A stretch of DNA of 64,000 nucleotides from Capnocytophaga ochracea DSM 7271 (GTDB taxonomy: Bacteria > Bacteroidota > Bacteroidia > Flavobacteriales > Flavobacteriaceae), in contig NC_013162.1 of assembly GCF_000023285.1 (NCBI RefSeq), forward strand, positions 2,166,001 to 2,230,000. The letters are read 5' to 3'. A program made the translations under genes and the position numbers. Below, one piece after another: positions 1 through 9,123 of this stretch. Numbering within the stretch: position 1 is the stretch's first letter; every line of letters begins with the position of its first letter. The notes beneath the pieces are model-generated. The model saw only the letters and a list, made by a program, of their open reading frames with translations. It ran no database searches and was not told the origin of the DNA.

Positions 1-512
1 TGGAATGGAAGAACAATATTTCGGTGCTTTATGTTTCCATAGGTACGGGGGCTGACTTGCATTACCTGCCACAAGGGATTGATTTGAAAACGATAGACCT
101 TGTAGGAGTTGATATTTCGATGGGAATGCTCAAAAAGTGCAAGAAAAAAATGCAAAAGAAGACTAATTTAACGCTTGTACAATGCCCCGCTGAAGATCTT
201 CCTTTTGCTGATAATACCTTTGATATTGTTTTTCACATTGGGGGCATTAACTTTTTTAACGACAAAACTCGTGCAATGAGTGAAATGCTTAGAGTGGCTA
301 AAGCAGGAAGCAAATTGCTTATTGCAGATGAAACAGCCGACTTTGTGGAGACCCAATACAAGAAAAGTGTCTTCTCCAAATCTTATTTTGAAGACAAAAC
401 AGTCGATTTGAATGCCATAGAACAATGTATTCCTATTTCAGTAACTGAAAAGAAAACAGAGTTGTTTTGGGATAATAAATTTTATGGCATTACTTTTAGA
501 AAAAGTAACTAA
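1..512 (+). CDS. SAM-dependent methyltransferase (5' end cut off)
   Basis: This is the C-terminal part of a class I SAM-dependent methyltransferase. The reading frame is open to the first base of the window, so the true start lies upstream. Visible are the glycine-rich SAM loop (VSIGTGAD), the acidic end of strand 2 (VGVDIS), a motif resembling the methyltransferase-11 family (PAEDLPFADNTFDIVFHIGGINFF) and a following RVAKAGSKLLIADE segment typical of that family. The substrate cannot be told. An internal GTG at position 24 should not be taken as the start because it would remove the first strand of the Rossmann fold. A strong palindromic terminator follows 43 bp downstream. Confidence 0.75.
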   Translation, partial: EWKNNISVLYVSIGTGADLHYLPQGIDLKTIDLVGVDISMGMLKKCKKKMQKKTNLTLVQCPAEDLPFADNTFDIVFHIGGINFFNDKTRAMSEMLRVAKAGSKLLIADETADFVETQYKKSVFSKSYFEDKTVDLNAIEQCIPISVTEKKTELFWDNKFYGITFRKSN

Positions 513-554
513 ATGAATGCTATGAGAAAAAAAGAGTTTGCTAAACTGCAATAT

Positions 555-590
555 AAAAGCCATAACAAACAATTGTTTGTTATGGCTTTT
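555..590. terminator. Bidirectional terminator, perfect 36-bp palindrome
   Basis: Two 18-base arms (555-572 and 573-590) are exact reverse complements and meet without a spacer. The arms begin with AAAA and end with TTTT, so transcripts from either strand get a hairpin plus U-tract. It lies between the end of the methyltransferase gene on the plus strand and the end of rplY on the minus strand, the expected place for a shared terminator. Confidence 0.8.
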
Positions 591-615
591 TTGTAGAAAG
601 TCTATTTGTTAAAAG

Positions 616-1215
616 TTATTTCTTAGTGGCAGCTTTTTCAGCTTTTGCAGCATCTTGTGCGGCTTTCATTGCAGCACGCGATACTCTCACCTGGCAAACC
701 ACAGTATTATCTGGGTGCATAATCTTGTATTTATCTTGTGCTAATTTAGTAACGTATAGCTTGTTACCCATTTCTAAGCCCGAAATATCTACAGGAACAA
801 AATCAGGTAAATTGTCAGGAAGAGCTTTTACTTTTAGTTTGCGGTTCACAATACGCAAAGTACCCCCTGCCATAATACCTGGTGAAGTCCCCTCAATTTG
901 AATTGGCACTTCAATAGTGATTTCTTTGTCTTTGTGAAGCTGATAAAAATCGATGTGGATAATTTTATCAGATACAGGGTCAAACTGAATGTCTTGCAGA
1001 ATGGCGTTATAGGTTTTACCATTCAATTCAATCGCAGCGGTGTATACGTTAGGAGTGTACACGATGTTTTTGAATGCTAATTCAGGCGCTGAAAAATGCA
1101 GAACATTGTCTCCTCCGTATAATACGCAAGGAACCTGTCCAGCATTACGTAAGGCTTTGCTCGCAGCTTTGCCCACGCTTTCTCTTTGAGATCCTTTGAT
1201 TGTAATTGATTTCAT
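616..1215 (-). CDS. rplY: 50S ribosomal protein L25/general stress protein Ctc
   Basis: The 199-residue product is the long, two-domain form of bacterial L25 (TL5/CTC type), which binds 5S rRNA in the large subunit. The N-terminal L25 barrel is recognisable ([23 protein letters not shown]), followed by the C-terminal TL5 domain (residues about 95-180, including [17 protein letters not shown]). The tail is rich in Ala and Lys. It lies downstream of prs on the same strand, a common Bacteroidota pairing, with about 100 bp between the genes. The peptidyl-tRNA hydrolase gene that often follows is absent here. Confidence 0.93.
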   Translation of the reverse strand: MKSITIKGSQRESVGKAASKALRNAGQVPCVLYGGDNVLHFSAPELAFKNIVYTPNVYTAAIELNGKTYNAILQDIQFDPVSDKIIHIDFYQLHKDKEITIEVPIQIEGTSPGIMAGGTLRIVNRKLKVKALPDNLPDFVPVDISGLEMGNKLYVTKLAQDKYKIMHPDNTVVCQVRVSRAAMKAAQDAAKAEKAATKK

Positions 1216-1314
1216 TTATTTATAAATAATTATTAAGTTACTTGTTCTTAGGCGTTAGGTTTTGTTAGATATTAAACATCAATTCTTACCTTTTACTTTT
1301 TACCTTTCACCTTG

Positions 1315-2259
1315 CTACATTATAAATTTAGAACTGATAGGCTCGTTGTGGTGTACGCGATGCATTACATCAGCAAAAAGATCAGCACAACTCAGTACTT
1401 TTATTTTGCTCGAAGGCTGCTTTAGTGGAATCGAATCAGTCACGATAAGCTCTTCTAAAGCCGAATTCTCTATGCGCTCATATGCGTTCCCGCTCAGTAT
1501 AGGGTGAGTAGCCACCGCTCTTACACTTATAGCTCCTCTGTCCTTCATCAGTTGGGCAGCTTTCACCAAAGTACCTGCCGTGTCTACCATATCGTCTACC
1601 AATACTACGTTTTTACCTTCTACTTCACCTATAAGCTCCATTGTTTCAATCACATTGGCTTGTTTGCGCTGTTTATAGCAAATCACCACATCACATTTCA
1701 AGAACTTAGAATAAGCATAAGCCCTTTTAGAGCCTCCCATATCGGGCGAAGCAATACACAAATTGTCTAAGTGCAACCCCTGTAAATAAGGTAAGAAAAT
1801 GCTTGAAGCAAAAAGATGGTCTACAGGGCGCTCAAAGAATCCTTGAATTTGGTCAGCGTGCAAGTCCATCGTCATAATACGAGTAGCACCTGCCGCTTGC
1901 AAAAGATTAGCCACCAATTTTGCCCCTATTGGCACTCTGGGTTTATCTTTCCTATCTTGGCGAGCCCACCCAAAGTAAGGCATTACTGCTGTGATGTGCC
2001 TTGCCGAAGCGCGTTTGGCAGCGTCTATCATTAGTAAAAGCTCCATCAAGTTATCCGAATTAGGGAAAGTAGAGCATATTAAGAAAACGCGTGCCCCTCT
2101 AATCGATTCTTCATAAGAGGGCTGAAATTCACCATCACTATAATAAGAAAGTTTAACTTCACCGAGCTGAGTACCGTATTTTTGCGCAATTTTCTCAGCC
2201 AGCTCTATGCTTTTAGAGCAAGCAAAGATTTTTGAATTAGGGGTGGTTTCACTAAACAT
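1315..2259 (-). CDS. prs: Ribose-phosphate pyrophosphokinase (PRPP synthase)
   Basis: The enzyme makes PRPP from ribose 5-phosphate and ATP for purine, pyrimidine, histidine and tryptophan synthesis. The 314-residue product has the usual length and full family motifs: the flexible ATP loop (WARQDRKDKPR), the catalytic metal-binding histidine in MDLHADQIQGFF, and the PRPP-binding signature VLVDDMVDTAGTL near residue 220. The gene is the first of a probable prs-rplY transcript. A complete Bacteroidota-type promoter lies about 50 bp upstream. Confidence 0.97.
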   Translation of the reverse strand: MFSETTPNSKIFACSKSIELAEKIAQKYGTQLGEVKLSYYSDGEFQPSYEESIRGARVFLICSTFPNSDNLMELLLMIDAAKRASARHITAVMPYFGWARQDRKDKPRVPIGAKLVANLLQAAGATRIMTMDLHADQIQGFFERPVDHLFASSIFLPYLQGLHLDNLCIASPDMGGSKRAYAYSKFLKCDVVICYKQRKQANVIETMELIGEVEGKNVVLVDDMVDTAGTLVKAAQLMKDRGAISVRAVATHPILSGNAYERIENSALEELIVTDSIPLKQPSSKIKVLSCADLFADVMHRVHHNEPISSKFIM

Positions 2260-2309
2260 TTTTATCAGTAAGTGTATTAAGGTATAAAAACTTCTAACTT
2301 TTCAGGGTG

Positions 2310-2339
2310 CAAAGGTACGAATATTAATCGTAATTGCAA
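2310..2339 (-). promoter_or_regulatory. Promoter of prs (TTG-N19-TACCTTTG)
   Basis: On the minus strand TTG (2339-2337) is followed after 19 bases by TACCTTTG (2317-2310). This matches the primary sigma-factor consensus of Bacteroidota (TTG near -33, TAnnTTTG near -7). It lies about 50 bp before the prs start codon. Confidence 0.8.
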
Positions 2340-2867
2340 GTATCTTGATCTGATTTTTTTATTTTATGTACCAAAATATACTGCGCCTTACCATCTTGTT
2401 TATCTCTTTGTTGCACCAATTACACTCTCCCATTATCCTTGTCATTTTTCATTTGTCACTCGTCATTTCTTCCTTTTTCCGTCATACTCCCTCCTAGTGC
2501 CTACGGCCTAAGGTCTATCACCTATTTCTCTTTCTTTCGCCTCGAAACCCCGTTTTTAACATTTTTAGCGTTGTTGTATTACAGTATGAATCAACTATTT
2601 ACATACCCTTTCTATACCAATCTTCCAAGATTCGTATAAGCTTCCTATAAGCTCTCTATAAGCTAACCCCACCTTCCTAATACCCTTTTTCCTTCAAAAT
2701 CCCTCTCAGCCTACTTCTGATATTTTTCGTTTTTCTCCGAAGTCTAAACCCCTTCTCTGAGTCTCTCCGAAATTCTCCAACTAATTTCCACATTTCCTAA
2801 TTTCTACATTTCCTAATTTCCTAATTAATAACCCACTGCTCGCATAGTACTCCCCCTTATATCAAAC
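2340..2867. other. Intergenic region between prs promoter and the DUF6850 gene
   Basis: No open frame here looks coding. The stretch is T- and C-rich on the plus strand and holds one copy of the TATAAGCTTCC repeat family (2529-2666). Around it are AT-rich pieces such as repeated CATTTCCTAATTTC. The same kind of filler appears near 8.6 kb and 47.0 kb, so the whole region resembles a decayed repeat-bearing spacer. Confidence 0.6.
2529..2666 (+). repeat. Intergenic repeat family A, copy 1
   Basis: About 138 bp. It begins with a TCTTTCTTTCGCCTCG-like segment and ends in a core (2591-2666) with the small hairpin AATCTTCCAAGATT followed by three 11-bp units of the form TATAAGCTTCC, the last one diverged. 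It aligns almost base for base with 8649-8784. The core recurs at 46904-46960 and, inverted, at 59259-59330. Confidence 0.8.
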
Positions 2868-4376
2868 TCAGAAAGTAAGCCCTAAACTAAATTGATGAAA
2901 AATATTCACTTTTTGACTCGTAAATACTCCTATTTCACTGTTAAATCCTACAAAATAGCTTAATGAAGGCGAAAGTTTGTGATGGTATTGCAAACTCACC
3001 TCAAAACGCTGTCTATCTGAAGCAAGAAAGCGGGCATTGTGCAAAAGCATTGCGCTGAGCTCAGTTTCATTGCGGTCATTGCGCAATAGATAATTCTCGT
3101 GTAATACTTTCCGATACCGATACTGCACGCCTGTTACCCCTATACTCTTCTCCCCTAAGGGTGCTACAACACTTATCGTCATTCCAACATTCATATAATC
3201 AAAATGCTGAAAACTCCTCACCAAAGTATAATCCTCACGATAAGTTTCATAACTCACATAAGGCATTATACGATACTGCACAGCATTGTCGAACCCAAAA
3301 AGCGCACCTAACTGATATTGCTCACATTTAAGGGTATAGTTTTTGTTCTTCGCAATAACCTCCGTCCAATTGTTATTGCGCCCCGAGAGGATAGGCTCTA
3401 CGCCCTTTTTACTTTGCTGATAATATCCTAATTTGAATCCGTAGTGATAGTGAGCACGACGGAACAATTTGGTAAGTTCTGTATTGAGTACCCTATTGGT
3501 CAGGGTTACTGCAACAATTCCATTGTCATCAGTCATATACTTCTCAATCGTCAGTTGATGATAATCTCCTGTGAGAAAAAAGTCGTCCGCTCTGCTGATA
3601 GCCATTCCTCCACCATAACCATAACCTTCGTAAAAAGCCCTCAGTTTATTGCCTTTCAGCAAATGGTTGTAATACCCCAAGCCATTGAGGTGATACACCG
3701 TAGGCCCCCCTAATTCGTTAAAGAACCTCAGTTCGTTTGATTGGGTATATTTCACAAAAGTGCCATAAACACCCATCTTCCACTGCATTACCTTCCACAT
3801 AAAACCCGATTGCAATTGCAATTGCGAAGTAATATCCTTAGGACGCGGGTCTTTATCCCTACTTGCTAATTCAGCTTGGTAATTCAAAGAGATACCCCAA
3901 TGCAGGCGTTGCCATTGTTTGGCAAAACCACCCGTAAAGGCGTATTGTTCGCTGTGCAAATCTCCCCCTATGGCATCAGCAGTGAAGTAAGGATATAGCA
4001 ACTCACCATCTAACGACTCGTTCCAGCGAATGTGCTTTAGGGTTCGATTTATATACGAGGCATCACCCCAAAGCGTACGCGTGCTGTCATAAGGAAAATA
4101 AGAGCTCGCTTTTACTGAGAAAGCAGTATGACCTTCGGGATACTGCTGGGCATACGCCTGCTTATCGCTTCCCTCGTAAGTCGTTTGCACCGACGAAAAG
4201 CGATATTTCCCCCACTCTGTCATTGCTGCTGGATTCTGAAAGTAAGCTTTATAAATGCGTTGAACACTTTGTTGCTCTTTCAGTTTCAGCAGGAGAGTAT
4301 CAATAGTATCTTGCCCCCAAGCAATCATCTCGCAGAGAAAAAATAAAAATAATATGTTGAGTGGACGATGTGTCAA
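2868..4376 (-). CDS. DUF6850-type outer membrane beta-barrel protein
   Basis: The 502-residue protein has an N-terminal signal peptide (LNILFLFFLCEMIAWGQ) and then alternating aromatic-rich beta strands up to a final strand ending in phenylalanine (FHQFSLGLTF), the usual mark of an outer-membrane barrel. I recognise it as the DUF6850 family, which in Bacteroidota is typically encoded next to a DUF4876 protein and a TonB-dependent receptor, as here. It is the last gene of that three-gene set. A CTTTGGCAAAGTT hairpin stands between it and the DUF4876 gene and may reduce its expression. The transported substrate is unknown. Confidence 0.75.
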   Translation of the reverse strand: MTHRPLNILFLFFLCEMIAWGQDTIDTLLLKLKEQQSVQRIYKAYFQNPAAMTEWGKYRFSSVQTTYEGSDKQAYAQQYPEGHTAFSVKASSYFPYDSTRTLWGDASYINRTLKHIRWNESLDGELLYPYFTADAIGGDLHSEQYAFTGGFAKQWQRLHWGISLNYQAELASRDKDPRPKDITSQLQLQSGFMWKVMQWKMGVYGTFVKYTQSNELRFFNELGGPTVYHLNGLGYYNHLLKGNKLRAFYEGYGYGGGMAISRADDFFLTGDYHQLTIEKYMTDDNGIVAVTLTNRVLNTELTKLFRRAHYHYGFKLGYYQQSKKGVEPILSGRNNNWTEVIAKNKNYTLKCEQYQLGALFGFDNAVQYRIMPYVSYETYREDYTLVRSFQHFDYMNVGMTISVVAPLGEKSIGVTGVQYRYRKVLHENYLLRNDRNETELSAMLLHNARFLASDRQRFEVSLQYHHKLSPSLSYFVGFNSEIGVFTSQKVNIFHQFSLGLTF

Positions 4377-4412
4377 TTCTAATTCATTGATTTGTCAATA
4401 AAAAACGCTACA

Positions 4413-4443
4413 AACTTTGCCAAAGTTTAACTTTGGCAAAGTT
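4413..4443. repeat. CTTTGGCAAAGTT hairpin (repeat family B), short form
   Basis: Arms AACTTTGCCAAAG (4413-4425) and CTTTGGCAAAGTT (4431-4443) are exact complements with a 5-nt loop. It lies 34 bp after the stop of the DUF4876 gene. Related hairpins are at 14398-14448, 15229-15257, 21976-22026 and 50930-50983. It could act as an intra-operon attenuating terminator or an RNA stabiliser. Confidence 0.75.
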
Positions 4444-4477
4444 AAATCTGCAAAAGCAATATTTCACTCTTCACTTT

Positions 4478-5686
4478 TCACTTTTTAAGTGTAGGTGTAG
4501 TGAGGATTTCGAAATCTTCAGTAGAGTTGTTAGTATCTTTAAAGATAGGCTTACCATTGTTTTCAGAAAGAACCTTACGGCGTACAGATTTGCCATAACG
4601 AGTTTTGTCTTCCTCATCTTTAGTCACATAAGTATAGCCTGAATCCAAAGAAGTATCGGTCACCAACCATTCGAAACCTTTTTCAGTACTTAGATTTACG
4701 GCATCTACTATCCACTCATTAGGAATTTTCAACGTACTTCCTGTCTTTTTAACTATTTTGCCTTTAACATTAACTTCATATTCATAGTCATATCTAAGAG
4801 TAGAAGTAGCAGTACCTTCTGGGAAACGCGCTATCACATAGCTTCTATTACCTCGATTATTGAATATGAGAATACCATACAAATTGATATTATTGGTAAC
4901 AGTAGGGCTATCTATATCTTTTACTCTTGGAGGATAATAATTCTCAAAGTTAGCTTTGCTCAAATCTAAAGAATTAGGATTGTTTTCTTTATGGTTAATT
5001 CCTTGTTCAGCAATAACAATAGAAGCACCTGGTTGCACGGGATATTGAGTGCCTGTACCAGGTATTTGCACCATACCTTCTACTGCAAAGGCTTCTTTCA
5101 TTATATTGGGAGTGTAATCTCTTTTGGTTACCGTTAAAAACTTAGAATCTGCTAATACCAAACCATCGGCGTAAAGCACCTTATCGGTATTGTTATAAAG
5201 TTTGATATACTGGTCACCAAAGTATTGTTTTCCTTCAGGAGTTAAAGTGCCAACAAAAAAGATTTCTTCTATAATAAAGTCATTACCTTTAGCTTTGATA
5301 GATAAAGGTACTTTAAAAGAGCTATCGCTAAGCACATCTATTTTGCTAACGAAAGCACTAAGTTCACCTGCTACGGTCTTGCCATCAAGGGTATAAGTAG
5401 CAGTGGTGGCAATGCGCAGTTCATAGCTCCCCATCAAAAGAGGAAGGGTTAATTCATTTTGAGAAATATTGGTAAAAATACGTTCTACTTTCTCATTCTT
5501 GTTGAGTTCTGTAAGAGTAAGGGTGAGCGTACCATACCGAACATTGGTTACCTTATCAGGATTTTGTAGCTGAAGGGTAAGATTGCGTGTAGTAACAAAG
5601 GTGTTGATATTATCATCATCCTTCTTACAAGCGTTTAAGAGCACTAAAGTAAGTGCTAAAGCTAAAAATTGTTTTAAATGTCTCAT
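4478..5686 (-). CDS. DUF4876 lipoprotein
   Basis: The 402-residue product starts with a lipoprotein signal (LALALTLVLLNACKKDDDN); Cys20 is the likely lipidation site. The acidic residues after it fit surface or outer-membrane lipoproteins of this phylum. An N-terminal beta domain (about residues 30-125) is followed by a region resembling a lamin-tail-like fold (EEIFFVGTLTPEGKQYFGDQYIKLYNNTDKVLY). I assign it to DUF4876. It lies 14 bp downstream of the TonB-dependent receptor gene, so it is probably the receptor's partner lipoprotein, by analogy with SusD-like or HmuY-like partners. That role is inferred only from position. Confidence 0.75.
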   Translation of the reverse strand: MRHLKQFLALALTLVLLNACKKDDDNINTFVTTRNLTLQLQNPDKVTNVRYGTLTLTLTELNKNEKVERIFTNISQNELTLPLLMGSYELRIATTATYTLDGKTVAGELSAFVSKIDVLSDSSFKVPLSIKAKGNDFIIEEIFFVGTLTPEGKQYFGDQYIKLYNNTDKVLYADGLVLADSKFLTVTKRDYTPNIMKEAFAVEGMVQIPGTGTQYPVQPGASIVIAEQGINHKENNPNSLDLSKANFENYYPPRVKDIDSPTVTNNINLYGILIFNNRGNRSYVIARFPEGTATSTLRYDYEYEVNVKGKIVKKTGSTLKIPNEWIVDAVNLSTEKGFEWLVTDTSLDSGYTYVTKDEEDKTRYGKSVRRKVLSENNGKPIFKDTNNSTEDFEILTTPTLKK

Positions 5687-5700
5687 AATATGTTAATTTA

Positions 5701-8334
5701 TTAATTTGCTAATTTACTCTTCCCTAAAGAAATGTTCATCTCCATTCCAAAATAGGGGTTGATAAGTCCGCGACGGTTGATGTATTGTCTGTTCACACGG
5801 TAGTCCTCGTAAAAGTTGAACAGATTGTTTACATATATCGAAAGGGTAAAATATTTATAAAATTCTTTTGATATTTTTAGATGTATGTTCATTGATAATG
5901 GGGTTCTATCACTGAGACTTATAGTTGTAGGGCGTATGAGCCATTGCAATACGGGGTCACTCGCTTCTGTCGCTGTATATGGGTGACGCACACCATCTTC
6001 ACTGATGTAGTGAGTGGGCACACGACTAAGAGATGGACTGCTGTTGATAACATACCAAGTGAGGTCGCAACGCACAGAGGTGATGAGATGCAGTTCAGGG
6101 AGGTAAGTATCGGCTACGAGACTGGTTTGTAACTGTTCACAGTCGTACTTCTCCATTTCAGGATATACTCCCAGATTGTAATATTTGCGGTTGTTAATGA
6201 TATCTTTATCGGCAGGACGATATACAGGCAATGAGTTGTAATACAAGCTGTGAAACCACGCACCACTAAGGGTAAAGCGAGTGTTGAGCAATTGTAGGCG
6301 CTTGCTACTGTACTGAAATTCCATCCCTTGTTTATCGATAGCTGAGCCATTGCTCTCCATATCTGAGAGTATCAGGGCGTCTTGCACAGTATAGGGCAGG
6401 TTTTCCACCAAAGGAGGGGCAGTAATCGCATTGTGATTGAGCCCTGTAGCATCGTATTTTTTATAGAATACCTTGTGATAATCGCTCATCTTTCGGAAAC
6501 CCGATTGCATACGCTCGTCGAAATAGGTGATAAACAGCGAATGGTGGTCGTATTCCAAGCCAAGGCGCACTTCGGCTTTGCTGTTCACTGCGGGCATAAT
6601 GCTGTAGTTCACTTGCGGAAAAATATACGTTTTATAGTGCAATTGGCGGTAAGCCCTTTGGCTGTGATAGTAATTTAGCTGAACAAAATCTTCGTATTTT
6701 TCTTGAGGGTAGAGCATCTCTTGAGTAGGGAGTTTGCTGTGCTTGCCCCAACCACCTGTAAGACTGATAATGAGAGCTTTTTGGTTAGCAAATTCAATTT
6801 TAGGAAAAGTAACTTTCATATTCACACGTGGGTCGAAACACACCTTGTTATGCAATGCGTAGCGTGAATCAAGTCCTAAAAGGGTGTTGGCGCGCAAACC
6901 GGCACGCAAGAAGAAATCGGTATGCCAAAAGGTTTTTTCTAACTGTTCTTCAACATAAAAAGACATATCCTGCATCGCGGGAATACTCTTGAAAGCACGC
7001 GGACGTGTAGTTATTTCGGGTGAAGGTGGGTGCGCCAAATCGTATACCTGACCCAGACCGTTGTTTTTGTTGTAGTTGTAAGTAAGCCCTATAAGAAACT
7101 CGTTAAGAAATCCTGCAAAACGTTTATAACCTCCTGCTGCAAAGTCGGTATAAAGGTGTAGCGGTTTGCCATCTACGAGCAAGTGCGACACATAGTTAGG
7201 GTCGGAAAATGCGCCATAAAATTCACCTGCTTCTGTGTTTGTGAAGACAGGGCGCGCATTGGTGATTTGCACCCATTTGTCTTGTTCAATACGGTCAAAA
7301 CTCTGCGAGTAACTAGTTTTGAGTACCAATGTTTTGAAGAATGTTTTGTGGAGTTCCCAACTCAGCCCATTGGCGATACGGATATTGTTGTAAATGGATT
7401 GATAAGCATCATAGCGATCAAAACCTACATCGGGGTCGCGTTTTTCCTTGTCGATAGTGCCCGTATAGTCGATGCTGAAATTCCACGTAAGCGGATTTTC
7501 GGTATTAAAGTGTTTTTCGGCACGAGCCGAAGCAGTGTAACGTTTGTAGTTTTCAAAGCTGTTACGCGGGTCGGGTTGGGAATCTAAATAATCCAAACTG
7601 AAGTTGAGTTTGAGGCGATTTTCAGTAAGTTCAAAGCCTTTGCCTACATAGAAAAGTTTGCTAAAACCATCGGCTTTGGCTCGCGCCCTAAGGGGAGTAT
7701 AGCCTTTTTTGCGGTGAATTGTTACTATTCCACTGCTGATGTCACCAAATTTTACCGATGGAATACCGCGTATAATCTCCACTGTTTCAATATCATCGGT
7801 AGCAATGGTGCGCATATCTACTCCTGAGCGGGTAGTGTTGCGCTTCTCATCGGCGTAATTCGATTGAGGGGTGATAACCATTCCGGTACCTACCGTAGAT
7901 TGCATATTGTTATTCACATCTAAGGGAACACCATCGATATTGAAGCCTACGCCTAAAGAGGAAATCCTATAGCCGTCCATAGGCGTTCCTGTCTGCCTGA
8001 TAGTGAGCGTATTAGCATAATTTAATGAGGGAGTCGTAACTTGCCGACCAGGGAGCAAACTCACCAAATCGGCAAAGCTGGAAGGCTGGAGGTGTTGCAT
8101 AGCCTTGCGGTCGATAAGCGAAGTAGAGGTAGGAGCAGGAAGTTCTTTGGCAGTTACTACCACTTCTTCTAACTGAATAGGCTGTGTAGTGTCAGAAATA
8201 GTAGTAGGAGAAACAGTGGTGAGAGTTGCAGTTTGAGCGTAAAGAGCTGAGCAAAAAAAAGGAAAAGCAATGAGTACCAAAGAGATGAACCTTTGGTATC
8301 CTAATGGTTGTGTATATTTCTTTTCACTTTTCAT
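5701..8334 (-). CDS. TonB-dependent outer membrane receptor
   Basis: The 877-residue protein has a signal peptide ending near ALYAQ, a short linker with the receptor-type sequence QLEEVVVTAKEL, a plug domain (about residues 70-210, ending in IRGIPSVKFGDISSGIVTIHRKKG) and a large barrel whose last strand ends in GMEMNISLGKS. It lacks the usual N-terminal carboxypeptidase-like domain of Bacteroidota receptors. It is the first gene of the set with the DUF4876 lipoprotein and the DUF6850 barrel. The ligand is unknown; no SusD, hemophore or iron box can be recognised. A TACCTTTG element lies 20 bp upstream. Confidence 0.9.
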   Translation of the reverse strand: MKSEKKYTQPLGYQRFISLVLIAFPFFCSALYAQTATLTTVSPTTISDTTQPIQLEEVVVTAKELPAPTSTSLIDRKAMQHLQPSSFADLVSLLPGRQVTTPSLNYANTLTIRQTGTPMDGYRISSLGVGFNIDGVPLDVNNNMQSTVGTGMVITPQSNYADEKRNTTRSGVDMRTIATDDIETVEIIRGIPSVKFGDISSGIVTIHRKKGYTPLRARAKADGFSKLFYVGKGFELTENRLKLNFSLDYLDSQPDPRNSFENYKRYTASARAEKHFNTENPLTWNFSIDYTGTIDKEKRDPDVGFDRYDAYQSIYNNIRIANGLSWELHKTFFKTLVLKTSYSQSFDRIEQDKWVQITNARPVFTNTEAGEFYGAFSDPNYVSHLLVDGKPLHLYTDFAAGGYKRFAGFLNEFLIGLTYNYNKNNGLGQVYDLAHPPSPEITTRPRAFKSIPAMQDMSFYVEEQLEKTFWHTDFFLRAGLRANTLLGLDSRYALHNKVCFDPRVNMKVTFPKIEFANQKALIISLTGGWGKHSKLPTQEMLYPQEKYEDFVQLNYYHSQRAYRQLHYKTYIFPQVNYSIMPAVNSKAEVRLGLEYDHHSLFITYFDERMQSGFRKMSDYHKVFYKKYDATGLNHNAITAPPLVENLPYTVQDALILSDMESNGSAIDKQGMEFQYSSKRLQLLNTRFTLSGAWFHSLYYNSLPVYRPADKDIINNRKYYNLGVYPEMEKYDCEQLQTSLVADTYLPELHLITSVRCDLTWYVINSSPSLSRVPTHYISEDGVRHPYTATEASDPVLQWLIRPTTISLSDRTPLSMNIHLKISKEFYKYFTLSIYVNNLFNFYEDYRVNRQYINRRGLINPYFGMEMNISLGKSKLAN

Positions 8335-8353
8335 TCTTCACTAAATAGGACTG

Positions 8354-8361
8354 CAAAGGTA
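8354..8361 (-). promoter_or_regulatory. -7 element of the TonB receptor operon
   Basis: TACCTTTG on the minus strand, 20 bp before the receptor start codon. The TTG expected 19 bases further upstream is missing; the nearest is 24 bases away (8388-8386). The operon may therefore need an activator or an alternative sigma factor such as an ECF factor. Confidence 0.5.
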
Positions 8362-8648
8362 GTACTTTTTTTGAATTATATAAAACAAATCTAAATAATA
8401 TTAATATCAAACTTATAAAAATGCTTAATTTAACATCTGTTAAATATAACAGAATACTATTTTTTCAATCGCTTTTGCATCACTATATTACCTCTCGTCG
8501 AATACATTTAACCTTTGCACCTCCTACTATCCCCTTCCTTCCATTTCTTTTAAAGTCTTCCCGAAACCTCCAATAAGTCATTTTTGCATTTGTTAAATTC
8601 CAAATTTCCTAACTTTTAAATTGACTAATTCTCTAATTTACCCTTCCT

Positions 8649-8784
8649 TTTCTTTCGTCTCGAAACCCTGTTTTTGGCATTTTTAGTGCTGTTGTATAAT
8701 ATTATGAATCAACTATTTATATACCCTTTCTATACCAATCTTCCAAGATTCGTATAAGCTTCCTATAAGCTTCCTATAAACTAA
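8649..8784 (+). repeat. Intergenic repeat family A, copy 2
   Basis: About 136 bp and nearly identical to 2529-2666, including the CTCGAAACCC segment, ATGAATCAACTATTTA, the hairpin AATCTTCCAAGATT and the 11-bp TATAAGCTTCC tandem. Both copies have the same orientation. Confidence 0.8.
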
Positions 8785-8937
8785 ACACACCCATTTTACC
8801 TCTTATCTTTTACCTGAATCACCTCTTCCGTTCCTCTTCGTTATCTTTCTGCTTCCTCATCTCTTTTCTAAGACAATCCTAGAACTCCGATTATATCTTT
8901 TTGTATAACAAAAAAATAAAAATATTTCACTTTTTCT

Positions 8938-8967
8938 TTGGTAGTTAGAAAAATATTCTTACCTTTG
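8938..8967 (+). promoter_or_regulatory. Promoter of the cysE leader (TTG-N19-TACCTTTG)
   Basis: TTG at 8938-8940 and TACCTTTG at 8960-8967 are separated by exactly 19 bases, a full match to the Bacteroidota primary promoter. Transcription would begin near 8972. That gives an untranslated leader of about 180 nt before cysE, long for this genome, where promoters usually sit 20-60 bp from the start codon. Confidence 0.85.
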
Positions 8968-8991
8968 CCCCGATTAATAGAATAGTACTGT

Positions 8992-9069
8992 ATGAAACTG
9001 TATGCTTTTCAAATAATGATGATGTGTTGTACCTTCCCTGTGAGCGGTGCAAGGCTCGTTATTTCTTGA
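8992..9069 (+). CDS. Putative Met/Cys leader peptide of the cysE-cysK operon
   Basis: A 25-codon frame starts at the first ATG after the predicted transcription start and ends with TGA at 9067-9069. Codons 9-13 read Met-Met-Met-Cys-Cys (9016-9030), a very unlikely cluster by chance just upstream of genes for cysteine synthesis. In a ribosome-mediated attenuator, slow decoding at these codons would report shortage of charged Cys-tRNA (and Met-tRNA). The peptide has no similarity I recognise and probably no function as a protein. The reading depends on the matching RNA structures at 9039-9123 and 9110-9147. Confidence 0.7.
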   Translation: MKLYAFQIMMMCCTFPVSGARLVIS

Positions 9070-9123
9070 AAGTATCAGTATATATATTTTAGTAAACGAA
9101 ATAACAACACCCCACTGCTCATA
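9039..9123 (+). promoter_or_regulatory. Predicted antiterminator of the cysE leader
   Basis: TGAGCGGTG (9041-9049) can pair over nine contiguous positions (one G-U) with CACTGCTCA (9113-9121), and the helix extends two more pairs to 9039-9040/9122-9123. Nested inside is a second 8-bp helix, GTTATTTC (9058-9065) with GAAATAAC (9098-9105). The outer helix uses bases 9113-9116 of the left terminator arm, so antiterminator and terminator exclude each other. A ribosome stalled on the Cys codons would reach about 9037-9042 and leave 9043 onward free. A competing local hairpin, GAGC (9042-9045) with GCTC (9054-9057), could favour the off state. Confidence 0.6.

Larger units (their letters stand above)
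8335..8937. other. Intergenic spacer between the TonB operon and the cysE promoter
   Basis: Apart from the receptor -7 element and repeat copy 8649-8784, I see only AT-rich, low-complexity sequence with many in-frame stops on both strands. No coding frame or RNA gene is evident. Confidence 0.6.
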
